A stretch of 64,000 bases of DNA, from positions 12,732,196 through 12,796,195 of the forward strand of contig CAIIXF020000004.1 in assembly GCA_903813345.2 (NCBI GenBank), read 5' to 3'. This document shows positions 36,501-47,448 of the stretch, one piece after another (within the stretch, counting starts at the first letter, position 1; the number at the start of each line of letters is the position of its first letter). Under the pieces are notes generated by a model. It saw only the letters and a list, made by a program, of their open reading frames with translations, ran no database searches and was not told the origin of the DNA. The stretch is from Owenia fusiformis. Taxonomy: Eukaryota > Annelida > Polychaeta > Sabellida > Oweniidae. A program made the position numbers and the translations under genes.

Positions 36501-37305
36501 ACATGAAATGGAACTTTTTTCGATATCTGTTTTATTCGTCATAATAGTTTTCAACATGTTAAAAGGAAGTAAAGATTCCTGATTGTATTTGTACTTTACA
36601 AATGTAATTGAAATAATGAGTAAACACCAGTTTCTTGTTTTTAATTTAACGAACTTATTAGAAAATTGTTTCGAGGGCTACCAGTTGCTTATTTCAGCTT
36701 ATTTCAGCATTCACACAAACCTACTGTAAGCATTCCTATATAAATGTCAGGCCAATCAAAACGCAGTTAAGCAATGCTATATTTTACAACAGAGCATGAT
36801 TAATAAGGTAAAACTGTTATAGGGGAATACGACCATGTGTGAAGAATATATAAATAATAAAAACATTACTGAAAAGTGCTTATGCACGTGTATATAAATT
36901 AAACAAATGCCTGAACTTAACTCCTAGATTTTACATTTGCAAAAATGTTTCAGGTTGAATTTCAATCACAAGTATTTTAATGTTTTTAAAAAAATTCTTT
37001 GCTATGTCTGAGAAGAATTTTAACACAAAACTCATAAATTTTGTATGATTTCATATCAGTCTTAGTTTAAGGCTCACATACAATAACCTAATTCATTAAA
37101 TCAGGCATCAAACCATTACCCCAAGGACCTGGACTGTTCATTGTTTTACATTGGCTTTACATCAGTAATTTTGAAATAAAATACCCATTATACATACAGG
37201 TTGCACACTTGAATATATAACAGAATACAAAGTGACATGCTGACATGCTATAAAACGTCAAATAGTGATTCCTTTCAGAACACAATGACTGTATATATGT
37301 GTACG
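36501..37305. other. Intergenic AT-rich sequence
   Basis: No coding, RNA or structured repeat feature was recognised. Confidence 0.4.
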
Positions 37306-37850
37306 AGGGGTGATCAATAAGTAATGGACACGTGACTCAAACATTTAGTTTGTATACTTTCATAAAAATATTGTGCAACGTTATCACAAAGTCTGTATTT
37401 TTAGACTGTAAATCTCATAAAAATTGGATATTTTCACTGTAACGACTTAACCTTAAACTTCATGGTTTAATACCTTCATAAAGGCTGCCCAATTTCATTA
37501 CAAAGACTACATTTCCATTGTAGACTGTAAACTTTAAACTTAAAAGTTTAATTCCTTCACAAAGATTGCCCAATCTCATTACAAAGACTACATTTCTATT
37601 CCATTGTAGACTGTAAACTTTAAACTTGATGGTTGATTACCTTCACAAAGGTTGCCCAATGGCAATACAAAGACTACATTTCCGTTGTAGACTGTAAACT
37701 TTAAACTTAAAAGTTGAATGCCATCATAAAGGCTGCGCAATATCATAACAAAGACTACATTTCCATTGTAGACTGTAAACTTTAAACGTAAAGGTTGATT
37801 ACCTTCACAAAGGTTGTACATTGTCATTACAAAGAGCCTCTCCTCCTTTT
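37306..37850. repeat. Mariner-like terminus followed by ~105-bp tandem repeat
   Basis: TACGAGGGGTGATCAATAAG at about 37303 resembles a mariner terminal sequence. Downstream, four to five units of about 105 bp (ACAAAGACTACATTTCCATT, GTAGACTGTAAACTTTAAAC, GGTTGCCCAAT) follow. The right terminus was not found. The 79-codon minus frame across it is a repeat artefact. Confidence 0.6.
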
Positions 37851-38184
37851 ACTGTCTGTTAACGATGACTTAATGCCTCCACAATATGGGCAGAATTAAA
37901 CATTAAACTGTCATCAATAAATACAATTATAACATACCTATGATGATGTATAGTGCAAAGTGTACACAAGACAGCGGGCCAATATAAGTTTTGAAAAGCC
38001 CGCGCCCGCTAACTTTCTGATTGGTCAAGGCGCTGACGTCATAACCAATCAATCGAAGATAAAACTGCGCGAGCAATTTTTCTAAACTCATTTCAATCAT
38101 TTTCAAACCATTTGTTTGTCAATTCTATAAGAAAACGATACTCTCTGACCAGTCTACATCATCATAGGTGATGTTATAAATCGT

Positions 38185-38297
38185 TTATGTCACTATCGTG
38201 GCACATATGCCCTCGGTTCTCAGAGAGCAATGTCCCTCCCAAGGTCGGGCCATATATCACTGAGACCTCGGGCATATATGCCACGATAGTGACATAA
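38185..38297. mobile_element. Hairpin MITE of 113 bp
   Basis: TTATGTCACTATCGTGGCAC, then ATATGCCCTCGG, is answered by the reverse complement GGGCATATATGCCACGATAG, then TGACATAA. The stems are almost perfect, so the element is young or under gene-conversion-like homogenisation. No target duplication was assigned. Confidence 0.75.
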
Positions 38298-38432
38298 CCT
38301 CTAAATCTCCCCTTTTAGTACAGTATTCGTATAATAAGAATTATAGTTTGCTGTAATACATGGACATTATTCTGCTATAATACATGGACTTTACTATAAC
38401 TCTTTACTAACTTTACTTTACTCTTTATAATA

Positions 38433-39095
38433 CAGGGTGTTAAAAAAAAAACGCAACCCAAAGAAATGGCTATATCTTGAAAAATACTGGTTCAATTACG
38501 TTCATATTTTCAGGAAATAAAGAAGAGACTGTGTATGTATAGTTCCTGTAAATGGCTAGTTGGAAAACATGATGCCTTGGACACCTGCTCAAAAGACAGT
38601 TGTACAAGGAAAATACGAAAAACGCAGTCAGGGGTGACTGCAACCTCAAAAAAAAAAAAAACTTTCTAACCATAGTGTTTTGGCTCTTCAAATTTGGCAC
38701 GAATCATCTTCATTCACTGTAATAATTTAATTTGTGCCAAATCTGAAGTGCCAAAACACCATGGTTAGAAAGTTATATGGTTTTATTGCTGTGGCAGTCA
38801 CCTTTGACTGCGTTTTCATATTTTCCTAGAACAACTGCCATTTGAGCAGGTGTCCAAGGCATCATGTTTAACAACTTACTGACAACAGGAGCTATACATA
38901 CACAGTCTCTTCTTTCTTTTCATAAAAAAATGATCATAATTGAATTAGTATTTTCCAAGATACAGTGATTTTCCATTCGCGTTTTTCGTATTTTGCTAGG
39001 ACAACTGTCTTTTGAGCAAGTGTCCAAGACATCATGTTTTACAACTAACTAACAACAGGGGCTATACATACACAGTCTCTTCTTTCTTTCCTGTA
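38433..39095. mobile_element. Palindromic mariner-type MITE with a partially repeated right arm
   Basis: The left end TACAGGGTGTTAAAAAAAAA, then CGCAACC, resembles the element at 12324. The left arm (AAGAAGAGACTGTGTATGTA, GATGCCTTGGACACCTGCTC, CTAACCATAGTGTTTTGGC) is repeated inverted from about 38720 to 38975. Part of the right arm is present again at 38985-39090. The clean right terminus is missing. Confidence 0.75.
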
Positions 39096-39099
39096 TTTT

Positions 39100-39420
39100 G
39101 CTACAACAAAGATTGCAGCTTGCTATCACAAGTACTGTAGTCTGTCATTGACTGTAGTCTGCTATAATACTACAATGCATGATCTGGAATTTGCCATAAC
39201 TCAGACTTTAGTTATAACAAGGACTGTATTTTGCTACAACAAAGATTGCAGCTTGCTATCACAACAACTGTAGTCTGTCATGGACTGTAGTCTGCTATAA
39301 TACTACAATGCATGATCTGAAATTTGCCATAGTTATAACAAGGACTGTATTTTGCTACAACAAAGATTGCAGCTTGCTATGACCAGAACTGTAGCCTGCT
39401 ACAACAAGGACTATATAGTT
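39100..39420. repeat. ~130-bp tandem repeat downstream of SPRYD7
   Basis: TTGCTACAACAAAGATTGCA, then GCTTGCTATCAC, recurs at about 39110, 39234 and 39352, with GACTGTAGTCTGCTATAATA between. It covers the 3' flank of SPRYD7, whose stop codon is at 39436, and probably lies within its 3' UTR. Confidence 0.8.
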
Positions 39421-39435
39421 TATGACAGTATTCTG

Positions 39436-42400
39436 CTATAATAATGACTGCTCCACTAAAATTTCAGTGTATCCATCAGGTGGTGAGTGGTAGAAATTGT
39501 CGAAAAACACATCTAATATTGCACCTTCGTCCACTGAAAATATACACAATATTTTTTAAATACAATATATGGAGAGAATGACTCATGTCTTTTTCATGTT
39601 TTTTCACTCTATGATACACTTGAGTTGTCTAGTTACCCTTAGTCCTGAAGAGCATAGTTAAAATTTATTCTCTCTGAATAGGACAAACAACCATTGGTAA
39701 ACCGTTTGACCCAATAATTATATTTTGGCCTTAAAGCATTACATTCGTGTTAAAAAGTTTGAAGCCACACTGGCAATGTTTGCTGTTCTGTAACTTACAT
39801 GCTTTCAATAGCGTTTCAGCTTGATTGATTCTGCACCCATTTGCAAGTAATATTATACCTTTTGAGAAATTGATGAGAATAGCCTCAATCATGCAATAGT
39901 TGACTCAACATAAGAGCGAATAACTAGTTTTTGAAAGCCAGGGTTTCATTTTTATTTACAAAATCGTGTTTCGTGCCAAATTGTTTCAACCACACACGTC
40001 ATGTCACGTGACGTTAAATTTCTGCTCTGAAAATGAAATCAGTTTTGCCACAAAAACAGACGTGCTATCCCCGATATCATGATAAAATGAACATTTGGAA
40101 TGGTTGATGGTTCACCATTGTAAAGTTTGGCCTTGATACGGTAAGATAGCATAAATATATCTAAATCAAGTAAAATGGTTTGAGTACAACTTTAAGGTAA
40201 GATCAGTAAGGTAAGGTAAGAATTATCTATAGTTTAAACAGAATATATGAAGCTTAGATAGATTTAAAGAAACAACAAGGCATAAACATGCAAAATATGC
40301 CACCTGCCATTTGTCACAGACACCGAACACCAACAAACACCAACCCCCAAATGCTGACTACCAAACACCATCCACAAAAAGGAAAACTTTCATTATGATT
40401 CTGATTATGTGTTATTCTCAAAGCATTTCATTATACTCAAACTGAAAATATTTTCATGAGGATTCCGATTCTTCTCAATGTAATTCATCAATAATTTAAA
40501 GTATCTTTCGTTCTGTTTAAGAGTGAATTCATCGCAAATATGACTAAAAAATAATAATCAGGCCTAATATTTCTAAAAGTGATACAGCATATTAAAAAAT
40601 GTTATATATTACCATAAACTATTGGATATACAGTTCCTTTAACCCCAGTGATAGGTGTATTCAGGGGTTTGCCATTCATGTAGAAGTTCATCTCTATATG
40701 ATTAAAAGCGACACCCTGAAAAGAAAAGAAAAAAATATAAGAATTTATAATGCCATTTTTGAGTTCCTTCTCTAAATGATTAAAAGTGACACCCTGAAAA
40801 GAAAATAACGGTAAGAAAATGTATAGAATTGAAAATCACTTTTTTCAATATGACATTGTTTTGTTGATCATTGTTAATCGGTCAGTCAATGTTATGAACA
40901 TAATGGAAAATTTAAGTCTGAGAAAAACACATTTTCACCTTCATGATACTTCTTTCTCTGAAAGAAACGGAAATTGCACTAACTGCAACTCTTTTCAGTA
41001 TTTTCAATCAATAAAGGGATCATGGCCAGTTCGGCCACAATCTTAGTAAAATGTTGAATTTTTAAATGTACAGGTATTATCTCAGAGATCAGTTCAAAAA
41101 CTTTTGCAACTTACTATTATGTCACCTTCCGAGGGGTGTTCTGGAAGTTTTGCTTTTTGTTCGTTATTGTGTGCTATTGAACCATTGTGTCTAAGTACCC
41201 AGCTTTCTGAGTTGGAACCAAGTGGTATTTCATTGACATTCACTTTTCTTGTCCCTAATCCTAGACCCCAGATTCCTACAAAGAAAAGAATGAATGCAGC
41301 CTTTAAAATCTATAGTAGAGGGTATCTGAAAAATGTTGCCAACTGATGCCATATTTCTCTAAAGGTGAACCAAGTGGTATTTCGTTTATGTTCACTTTCC
41401 TTGTTACTAATCCTAAATACAAGAAACCGTGCAAATCCAGTCTATCAAATATCTGTCTCCACTCCATGTGCTGTATTTTTGATTTTGATTTCATTTTTAG
41501 AACAGATGATCTTCCAAAGGATTTTAAACATTGTGTCAATGGGGATTAAGACCAACCTATTTTTTTAGAAAATAACACAGTGAATTATATATGCCATAGA
41601 ATAGAAGAAATTGTTGGTCTTTAATGGCTGAAAATGCACATGTTATGTCCCCAAATCTCATTAAAAACGAGACTTCAACAAGATTTCAATTTTGTTTTAG
41701 CAAATCCTCAATTGAAAAACATCACAGTATACATTTTGTGATGATAGCATCATATATGATCGTATAAGTGAAAATACAAAAAATCATACTGAATTTGACT
41801 GCTTGACATTTAGCAAAACTGATGCAAATGTTGTCCTTTGTACGAGCATGAATCATACCTGTGGACTGTATTTTAACTTCAAAGTAGGCCTTGTCTTGCC
41901 TTTGTACGAGCATGAATCATACCTGTAGACTGTATTTTGACTTCGAAGTAGGCCTTGTCTTGCCTTTGCACGAGCATGAATCATACCTGTGGACTGTATT
42001 TTAACTTCAAAGTAGGCCTTGTCTTGCCTTTGTACGAGCATGAATCATACCTGTAGACTGTATTTTGACTTCAGATTAGGCCTTGTCTTGCCTTTGTACG
42101 AGCATGAATCATACCTGTGGACTGTATTTTAACTTCAAAGTAGGCCTTGTCTTGCCTTTGTACGAGCATGAATCATACCTGTAGACTGTATTTTGACTTC
42201 AAATTAGGCCTTGTCTTGCCTTTGTAAGAGCATGAATCATACCTGTGGACTGTATTTTAACTTCAAAGTAGGCCTTGTCTTGCCTTTGTACAAGCATGAA
42301 TCATACCTGTGGACTGTATTTTAACTTCAAAGTAGGCCTTGTCTTGCCTTTGTACGAGCATGAATCATACCTGTGGACTGTATTTTGACTTCAAATTAGG

Positions 42401-44938
42401 CCTTGTCTTGCCTTTGTAAGAGCATGAATCATACCTGTGGACTGTATTTTAACTTCAAAGTAGGCCTTGTCTTGCCTTTGTACGAGCATGAATCATACCT
42501 GTGGACTGTATTTTAACTTCAAAGTAGGCCTTGTCTTGCCTTTGTACGAGCATGAATCATACCTGTAGACTGTATTTTGACTTCGAAGTAGGCCTTGTCT
42601 TGCCTTTGCACGAGCATGAATCATACCTGTGGACTGTATTTTAACTTCAAAGTAGGCCTTGTCTTGCCTTTGTACGAGCATGAATCATACCTGTAGACTG
42701 TATTTTGACTTCAGATTAGGCCTTGTCTTGCCTTTGTACGAGCATGAATCATACCTGTGGACTGTATTTTAACTTCAAAGTAGGCCTTGTCTTGCCTTTG
42801 TACGAGCATGAATCATACCTGTAGACTGTATTTACACTTCAAAGTAGGCCTTGTCTTGCCTTTGTACGAGCATGAATCATACCTGTAGACTGTATTTACA
42901 CTTCAAAGTAGGCCTTGTCTTGCCTTTGTACGAGCATGAATCATACCTGTAGACTGTATTTTAACTTCAAAGTAGGCCTTGTCTTGCACAATAGGGGCAT
43001 TAGCTAGAGTTGCTCCTGTTCCACATATCCTTCTTCCATTCTTTACTATGACAGCGTCCTGACCTTAAAATTAAAGATCATTATGAGAAATATTATTAAA
43101 TAATTCTCTTTATAATATTCCATAATAACATGTTTTCCCAGGGAAAATAACAGGGAATAAAATTGATATTCAAAGAATCCCCTATCAGCCTTGATGGTTG
43201 TGATGGAATATGAATTTTTTCCTTGAGAAAATATGATATAGGCATCGGAAAATATCATATTGACACTCGGGCTATCGCCCTCGGTCAATATGATATTTTC
43301 CTTGGCCAATATCATATTTTCCTTCGGAATAAAATTCATATTCCATCCCTTCCATTAAATAACCTCTATATATGTATTATACAATGCAATGTTTGTATCA
43401 ATGATCCAATATGTACAATGCAGTGATCTCCACAGGATATTTTCTCAAGTGGGTGCAAAATTCTCATTTTCACAATTCAGACCAAAATTGGTCATAATAT
43501 GCCCATATATTTCATAATTTTTCTCATTTTCAATTGGGTGCAAATGGATTTTCAGGTGGGTGCAAGCCTATTTCCAAATCTCAGGTGGGTGCTGCACCCA
43601 CTTGCTTTATGCTGGGGAGATCACTGAAATGTATATGAAATTAGAAATATATATAAATTACATAATTTAACATACAATAAGCTATAATACTGGAGAGCAC
43701 TTTTCATGACGTAAAGATTTACCATTTACATGTGCATGCTTTAGCAGCCTGATTTCATTTGAATGTGGCAGATGGTGAAGTTTGACCACAGGTGAGGTAC
43801 AATCTGCCTTTTTTTCAAAAAATGTTCATGGTTTCACTTAAATTACATATTTTCCACCTGCTGGGCTACTAATAATTACAGCTGATTACATATTATGGAG
43901 TTATATCTTAAAATGAGATTCAGCTCCCATTAAGTACCTACACTGATTCGTGGACACTAAAAATGAGGGAAAACAATTTGTTTTAACTTCATATAATTAA
44001 ATAGCAGAATAATTCCAAAGCTAGAAGTCCAACCAACAAACCTTTAAACATACCATTATAAATTCAATTACCCTGCGTGCAGAGCCTAGTTAAACTACAC
44101 TCTGCCTAGTAGAGACCATATTACAGTTTAGTAGTCCCACCCCCACATCGGGTACCAGTGACATTTTGGGTAGTAAATCACTTCTGACCTACGCTCTGAC
44201 CTTTCTTCAACCAAATCAGCAAGCTTGAAGATACACGCCAAATGCGTTCTAATTAAATATGTGCATGTCATTGGTCAATTCCGGGCTCAACGATGACGTC
44301 AGAAGGAATGACCATATATAGAACGTCGGTCAAATTTGGCCGACGAACACTAGATCTCACTAGATCTTGATCCATGCGAGAAAAATGGCTAATTCACCCT
44401 CAGGCCTTGATTTGAAATTAGAGCAAAACAACTAGATGTCGAAGTAACCCCATATGTCGAAGTTAACCAAAATTGGTGTCAACGTTATACCCATTCACCC
44501 TAGCTTGGAGATCTAAAGTCTAATCTATAAATCTATCGGACAACAATAAAGATTCCAAATTTCTAGTTTTATGGGCTTAGCCTTTGGCAGATTATTGACA
44601 TAGACAAAAGAAAGAACTAGGGGGAGCCTTAATTTGAATAAAAGCCTATTTATATACCCCAAAAACATAATTGTAAAGCCTAAATTAATGTAACTTGATG
44701 GTAACGAGCATTGATTTTTGACCAACTGAGAAAAATAATTTACAAACAGACCGGAAGTAAACTAAAAATAGCTAATTCAAGAGAACAAACCCGTTCATAG
44801 TTTATCTGACGACTCACCCATATGCTCTGTGTCTAGTTGCACTGTTGGAAGCTCTTTGAGGGGAACATGTCCAGAATTGAAGCCAGGGCCGTTTAATAAA
44901 GAGCTCCAGCGACCGAAACAGCAAAAACAAGCCGCCAT
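39436..44938 (-). CDS. SPRYD7: SPRY domain-containing protein 7 (5 exons, 199 aa)
   Basis: Minus-strand exons: 44938-44818, 43063-42947, 41275-41115, 40715-40613, 39533-39436, all GT-AG with continuous phase. The 199-residue product is collinear with vertebrate SPRYD7 (about 196 aa) from end to end. It has an N-terminal Cys-rich start (MAACFCCF), HVPLKELPTVQLDTEHMG (24-41), IVKNGRRICGTG (45-56), KAYFEVKIQSTGIWGLG (68-84), RKVNVNEIPLGS, AHNNEQKAKLPEHPSEGDII (up to 133), FYMNGKPLNTPITGVKGTVY and FYHSPPDGYTEILVEQ. It is a single SPRY beta-sandwich, a protein-interaction fold. Its cellular role is not established, and no signal peptide or membrane segment is seen. An hAT-type MITE sits 60 bp upstream of the ATG and a TGACGTCA motif 23 bp upstream. 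Introns carry partial copies of exons 2, 3 and 4. Confidence 0.97.
40735..40793 (-). pseudogene. Partial duplicate of SPRYD7 exon 4 start with its acceptor
   Basis: CTTTTCAG followed by GGTGTCACTTTTAATCATTT (minus strand) copies the acceptor and first codons of exon 4 (GGTGTCGCTTTTAATCATAT). It lies about 80 bp upstream of the genuine exon and reads GVTFNHLEKELKNG, after which similarity ends. No donor equivalent to exon 4's is present, so it looks like a decoy acceptor. Confidence 0.85.
41346..41440 (-). pseudogene. Partial duplicate of SPRYD7 exon 3 start
   Basis: Upstream of exon 3 the minus strand reads TTTAG then GATTAGTAACAAGGAAAGTG, giving LVTRKVNINEIPLGSPLEK. The real exon has LGTRKVNVNEIPLGSNSES. 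The copy keeps the phase needed to join exon 2. If spliced it would diverge after the conserved part and stop within about 20 codons. It is most likely a pseudo-exon, but a truncated isoform is conceivable. Confidence 0.85.
41828..42946. repeat. 64-bp tandem array made from SPRYD7 exon 2 end plus splice donor (~18 units)
   Basis: Each unit on the minus strand is CAAGACAAGGCCTACTTTGA, AGTTAAAATACAGTCCACAG, then GTATGATTCATGCTCGTACA and AAGG. About 40 bases come from the 3' end of exon 2 (QDKAYFEVKIQSTG), followed by the 5' splice site and the first 24 bases of the intron. The genuine exon 2 is the outermost copy at 42947, so intron 2 opens with some 18 copies of its own donor. A ten-unit block is repeated (41848-42110 against 42488-42750, offset 640). 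GTGGACTG and GTAGACTG variants alternate. Confidence 0.95.
43195..43350. mobile_element. Hairpin MITE in SPRYD7 intron 1
   Basis: GATGGAATATGAATTTTTTC is mirrored by AAATTCATATTCCATCCC. Inside, CGGAAAATATCATATTGAC faces GTCAATATGATATTTTCC around the loop CGGGCTATCGCCCTCG. It is a foldback element. Confidence 0.75.
43351..44817. other. SPRYD7 intron 1 remainder
   Basis: 43425-43625 has a TGGGTGCAAATT/GGTGGGTGC-rich repeat with GATCTCC at one end and GGAGATCACTG at the other, a probable short MITE (CAGTGATCTCC...GGAGATCACTG). About 44071-44105 (CCCTGCGTGCAGAG, CTAGTTAAACTACACTCTG) is inverted relative to 62750-62800 and 61600-61660, a dispersed repeat. TGACGTCA occurs at 44294. No additional exon was seen. 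Confidence 0.5.
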
Positions 44939-44960
44939 TTTATGTTTTGGTATATCCCAA

Positions 44961-44968
44961 TGACGTCA
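44961..44968. promoter_or_regulatory. CRE-like palindrome upstream of SPRYD7
   Basis: TGACGTCA, the full CREB/ATF consensus palindrome, lies 23 bases upstream of the SPRYD7 ATG, between the gene and the hAT-type MITE. Whether it is in the promoter or the 5' UTR is unknown, since the transcription start was not located. Confidence 0.4.
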
Positions 44969-44997
44969 CTAATTGGTATGGGAATTTCCTGATTATT

Positions 44998-45659
44998 GGG
45001 TGTTACTAAATACCACCTAGGTGTCCCCTTGGGCACCTGGATTTCTAATTCCATTTTAAACCATGTACATATTTTAAATATAGTATTATTTCCTTTGTCA
45101 TATTGACTTGACATTGAATAGGCTTGAAATAATAATTTGTAGTCGAGAATATAGCAAAGAAGATTCAAAAATAAAATGTAAAAAGTTTTATTGTTATAAA
45201 ATGGGCACCTGGAATTTTGCTCATATGTATGGTAGCTATGGTTACTTATTTGTAGTAATAAAACACCATTAATGCTAATGCTAAAGTATGCATTTATATT
45301 TGAAATATATATATTGTTCATACTTGTTGCTAAAATAGTGAATTTGTAGCATTTAAAATGCTAAAAAAATGCTAAAAAAATGCATTTAAAAATTCACTTT
45401 TATAGTGAGCAAATAATGAAATATTATTCTTACAAATTACTTTTTCAACATCGATCAAAATTTTCAAGATAGGCCTAATTAAAAAAAATATCATAAACAA
45501 ACAGAAATATTTACACAAGTTCCGCGAAAATACTTTATTATGTACCATATTAACACCTGGAAAAATGTTATCTTGAAATAAAGTAGTAAAATATGCCAGT
45601 AAGGCATTTCAATGGGGACACCTAGGTGTAGGGCACCTAGGTGGTATTTAGCACAACCC
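44998..45659. mobile_element. 662-bp hAT-type MITE with perfect 8-bp target duplication
   Basis: The termini are inverted: GGGTGTTACTAAATACCACC at the left, and GGTGGTATTTAGCACAACCC at the right, with CTAGGTG continuing the match. TGATTATT flanks both sides exactly (44990-44997, 45660-45667). An 8-bp duplication is characteristic of hAT transposition. There is no transposase; the 142-codon minus frame inside is not conserved with anything I recognise. It lies about 60 bp upstream of the SPRYD7 start codon. Confidence 0.88.
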
Positions 45660-46018
45660 TGATTATTTAAAGGTTGTATATAACTATCAAAGTGTTTTTG
45701 ACACCTTTTCAAAGCCTTAATTCAGCATGTTGCCGTGTATGTATAATATGTTTCATTTCTTATACATTTAGAGTGGATATTCACCTTTCATTCCATATGA
45801 AGAAAATGCAAATTTATAAAATATTGACGGAGTGGGAGCTGTTACAATGACCCCTACTTTTAGCAATTTTCAGAACGTTTCGTCCAGTGTATTTAATGAG
45901 GGGCCCACCTTAAATCAAAAACATTGCCGTTTTTGGGCTTATTACTTGAAAGCATAATACCAGTCAATGGGTGAAAGCAGGGCAAACGCCTGCCTTTTTA
46001 TCTCGAGTTATGGATTTA

Positions 46019-46321
46019 CACTCCCCTCCATAAGTTTAGCAACCTTAGCTCCCCCATTGACCTACGTGTTAAAGCCTCTTTACGTTTGCATTTGTCGATT
46101 TTCAAAAATTCATCCAATTTTTCATCAATTTTCGACTTATTGTAATTGTGGAAAAAATGAGAAAATTTGGAGTTATTGGAAAGAAGTCAAATTACGTTCC
46201 CATCAATAGTATAAGTATTTTCATCGCAGGTTAAGTAAATAAAAATTCAAAGGTAAAGAGGCTTTAACACGAAGTTCAATGGGGGGGGGGGCAGAGGTTG
46301 CCAAACTTATGGAGGGGAGTG
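46019..46321. mobile_element. 303-bp Tc1/mariner-type MITE (short form)
   Basis: CACTCCCCTCCATAAGTTTA, then GCAACCTT, is answered by AAGGTTGCC-type sequence and AACTTATGGAGGGGAGTG, with TA on both sides. Its inner sequence matches both ends of the 862-bp element at 46587, so the short element is an internal-deletion derivative. Confidence 0.85.
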
Positions 46322-46586
46322 TATGTGGCCCTACTGGTATATCTGAAGTTCAAAAGCAATGTCTAAGCTAAATTTTGACACTAAACTCAATAGGGGCCAA
46401 ACATCTATAAATAATTTGTCAATTGTGACACTTCCCCCTCTCTCTGACGACAGAAACTGAAATTCACAAAAAATGAAGGCAAAATTAATACGCCACTTGA
46501 CTCGAAATTTTCCTTCAGATAATCCAAATAAACTCTTTTTCGGAAGAAATGGCATGTTAATATAATTGCAAAAAAAAGACAACTTA

Positions 46587-47448
46587 CAGTCCCCTCCATA
46601 AGTTTGGCAACCTTTTCGCCCATTGAACTACGTGTTAAAGCCTCTTTATGTTTGAATTTTTATTTACTTAACCGGCGATGAAATAACTTATGATATTGAT
46701 GGAATCGTAACTTGACTTTATTTTCAATACCTCCAATTTTTCTCAATTTTTTTCCTCAATTACAATAGGTCGAAAATTGATGATAACGTTGATGAATTTG
46801 TGAAAATCGTCATTCCCATGTAATCCAATGGGAAATGGAGGGTGTGGGGCAAATCAGAAATCAAGATATCTTTTCGGTAAAAGATTCAGCAAAAAAAATT
46901 TTATATAGAAAATTGAATTGTCTTACTTTTTTGAACACTAAGTGTTTAGTTTATTTGATGAATATTAAAGTTACAGCGCTTCAAAGTCATTTTTGAAAAT
47001 AATTTTTCGCCTCCTGTGTTATTTCAATGGGAGAGGTTTTTTGAAAAACAATTTTGACTTTAAAAGCCCTATAACTTTGTTGAACCTGAAGAACATATCA
47101 ATTTTTTGTTAAATAAAGTTAGCAAATTCAATTGCCTGCCTAACTCGTATTTTTCGCAAGGACTCGGATGTATGGATATTCTGTCATATGACTTGCGGCA
47201 AACCTACCATTTCTCATTGGTTAACATGGGAATGTCGATTTTCAAAAATTCATCAAATTTATCATCAATTTTCGACCTATTGTAATTGAGGAAAATTTGG
47301 AGGTATTGGAATTAAAGTCAAATTACGTTTTCATCAATAGTATAAGTATTTTCATCTCAGGTTAAGTAAACAAAAATTCAAAGGTGAAGAGGCTTTAACA
47401 CGTTGTTCAATGAGGGGAAAAAGGTTGCCAAACTTATGGAGGGGAGCG
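46587..47448. mobile_element. 862-bp Tc1/mariner-type MITE (long form)
   Basis: CAGTCCCCTCCATAAGTTTG, then GCAACC, with inverted GGTTGCCAAACTTATGGAGG and GGAGCG at the right; TA flanks both sides. AAAGCCTCTTTATGTTTG and GTTAAGTAAACAAAAATTC mark inner arms. Near the middle, CATTCCCATGTAATCCAATG and CATTGGTTAACATGGGAATG also pair. No transposase is visible. Confidence 0.82.

Noticed and set aside
41853-42681. Two identical 62-codon minus frames (repeated QDKAYFEVKIQSTG)
   Set aside because: They are the exon 2-derived array read through the splice donor, not an independent repeat protein.
44893-45321. 142-codon minus frame
   Set aside because: It spans SPRYD7 exon 1 in another frame and the hAT-type MITE, so it is not a gene.
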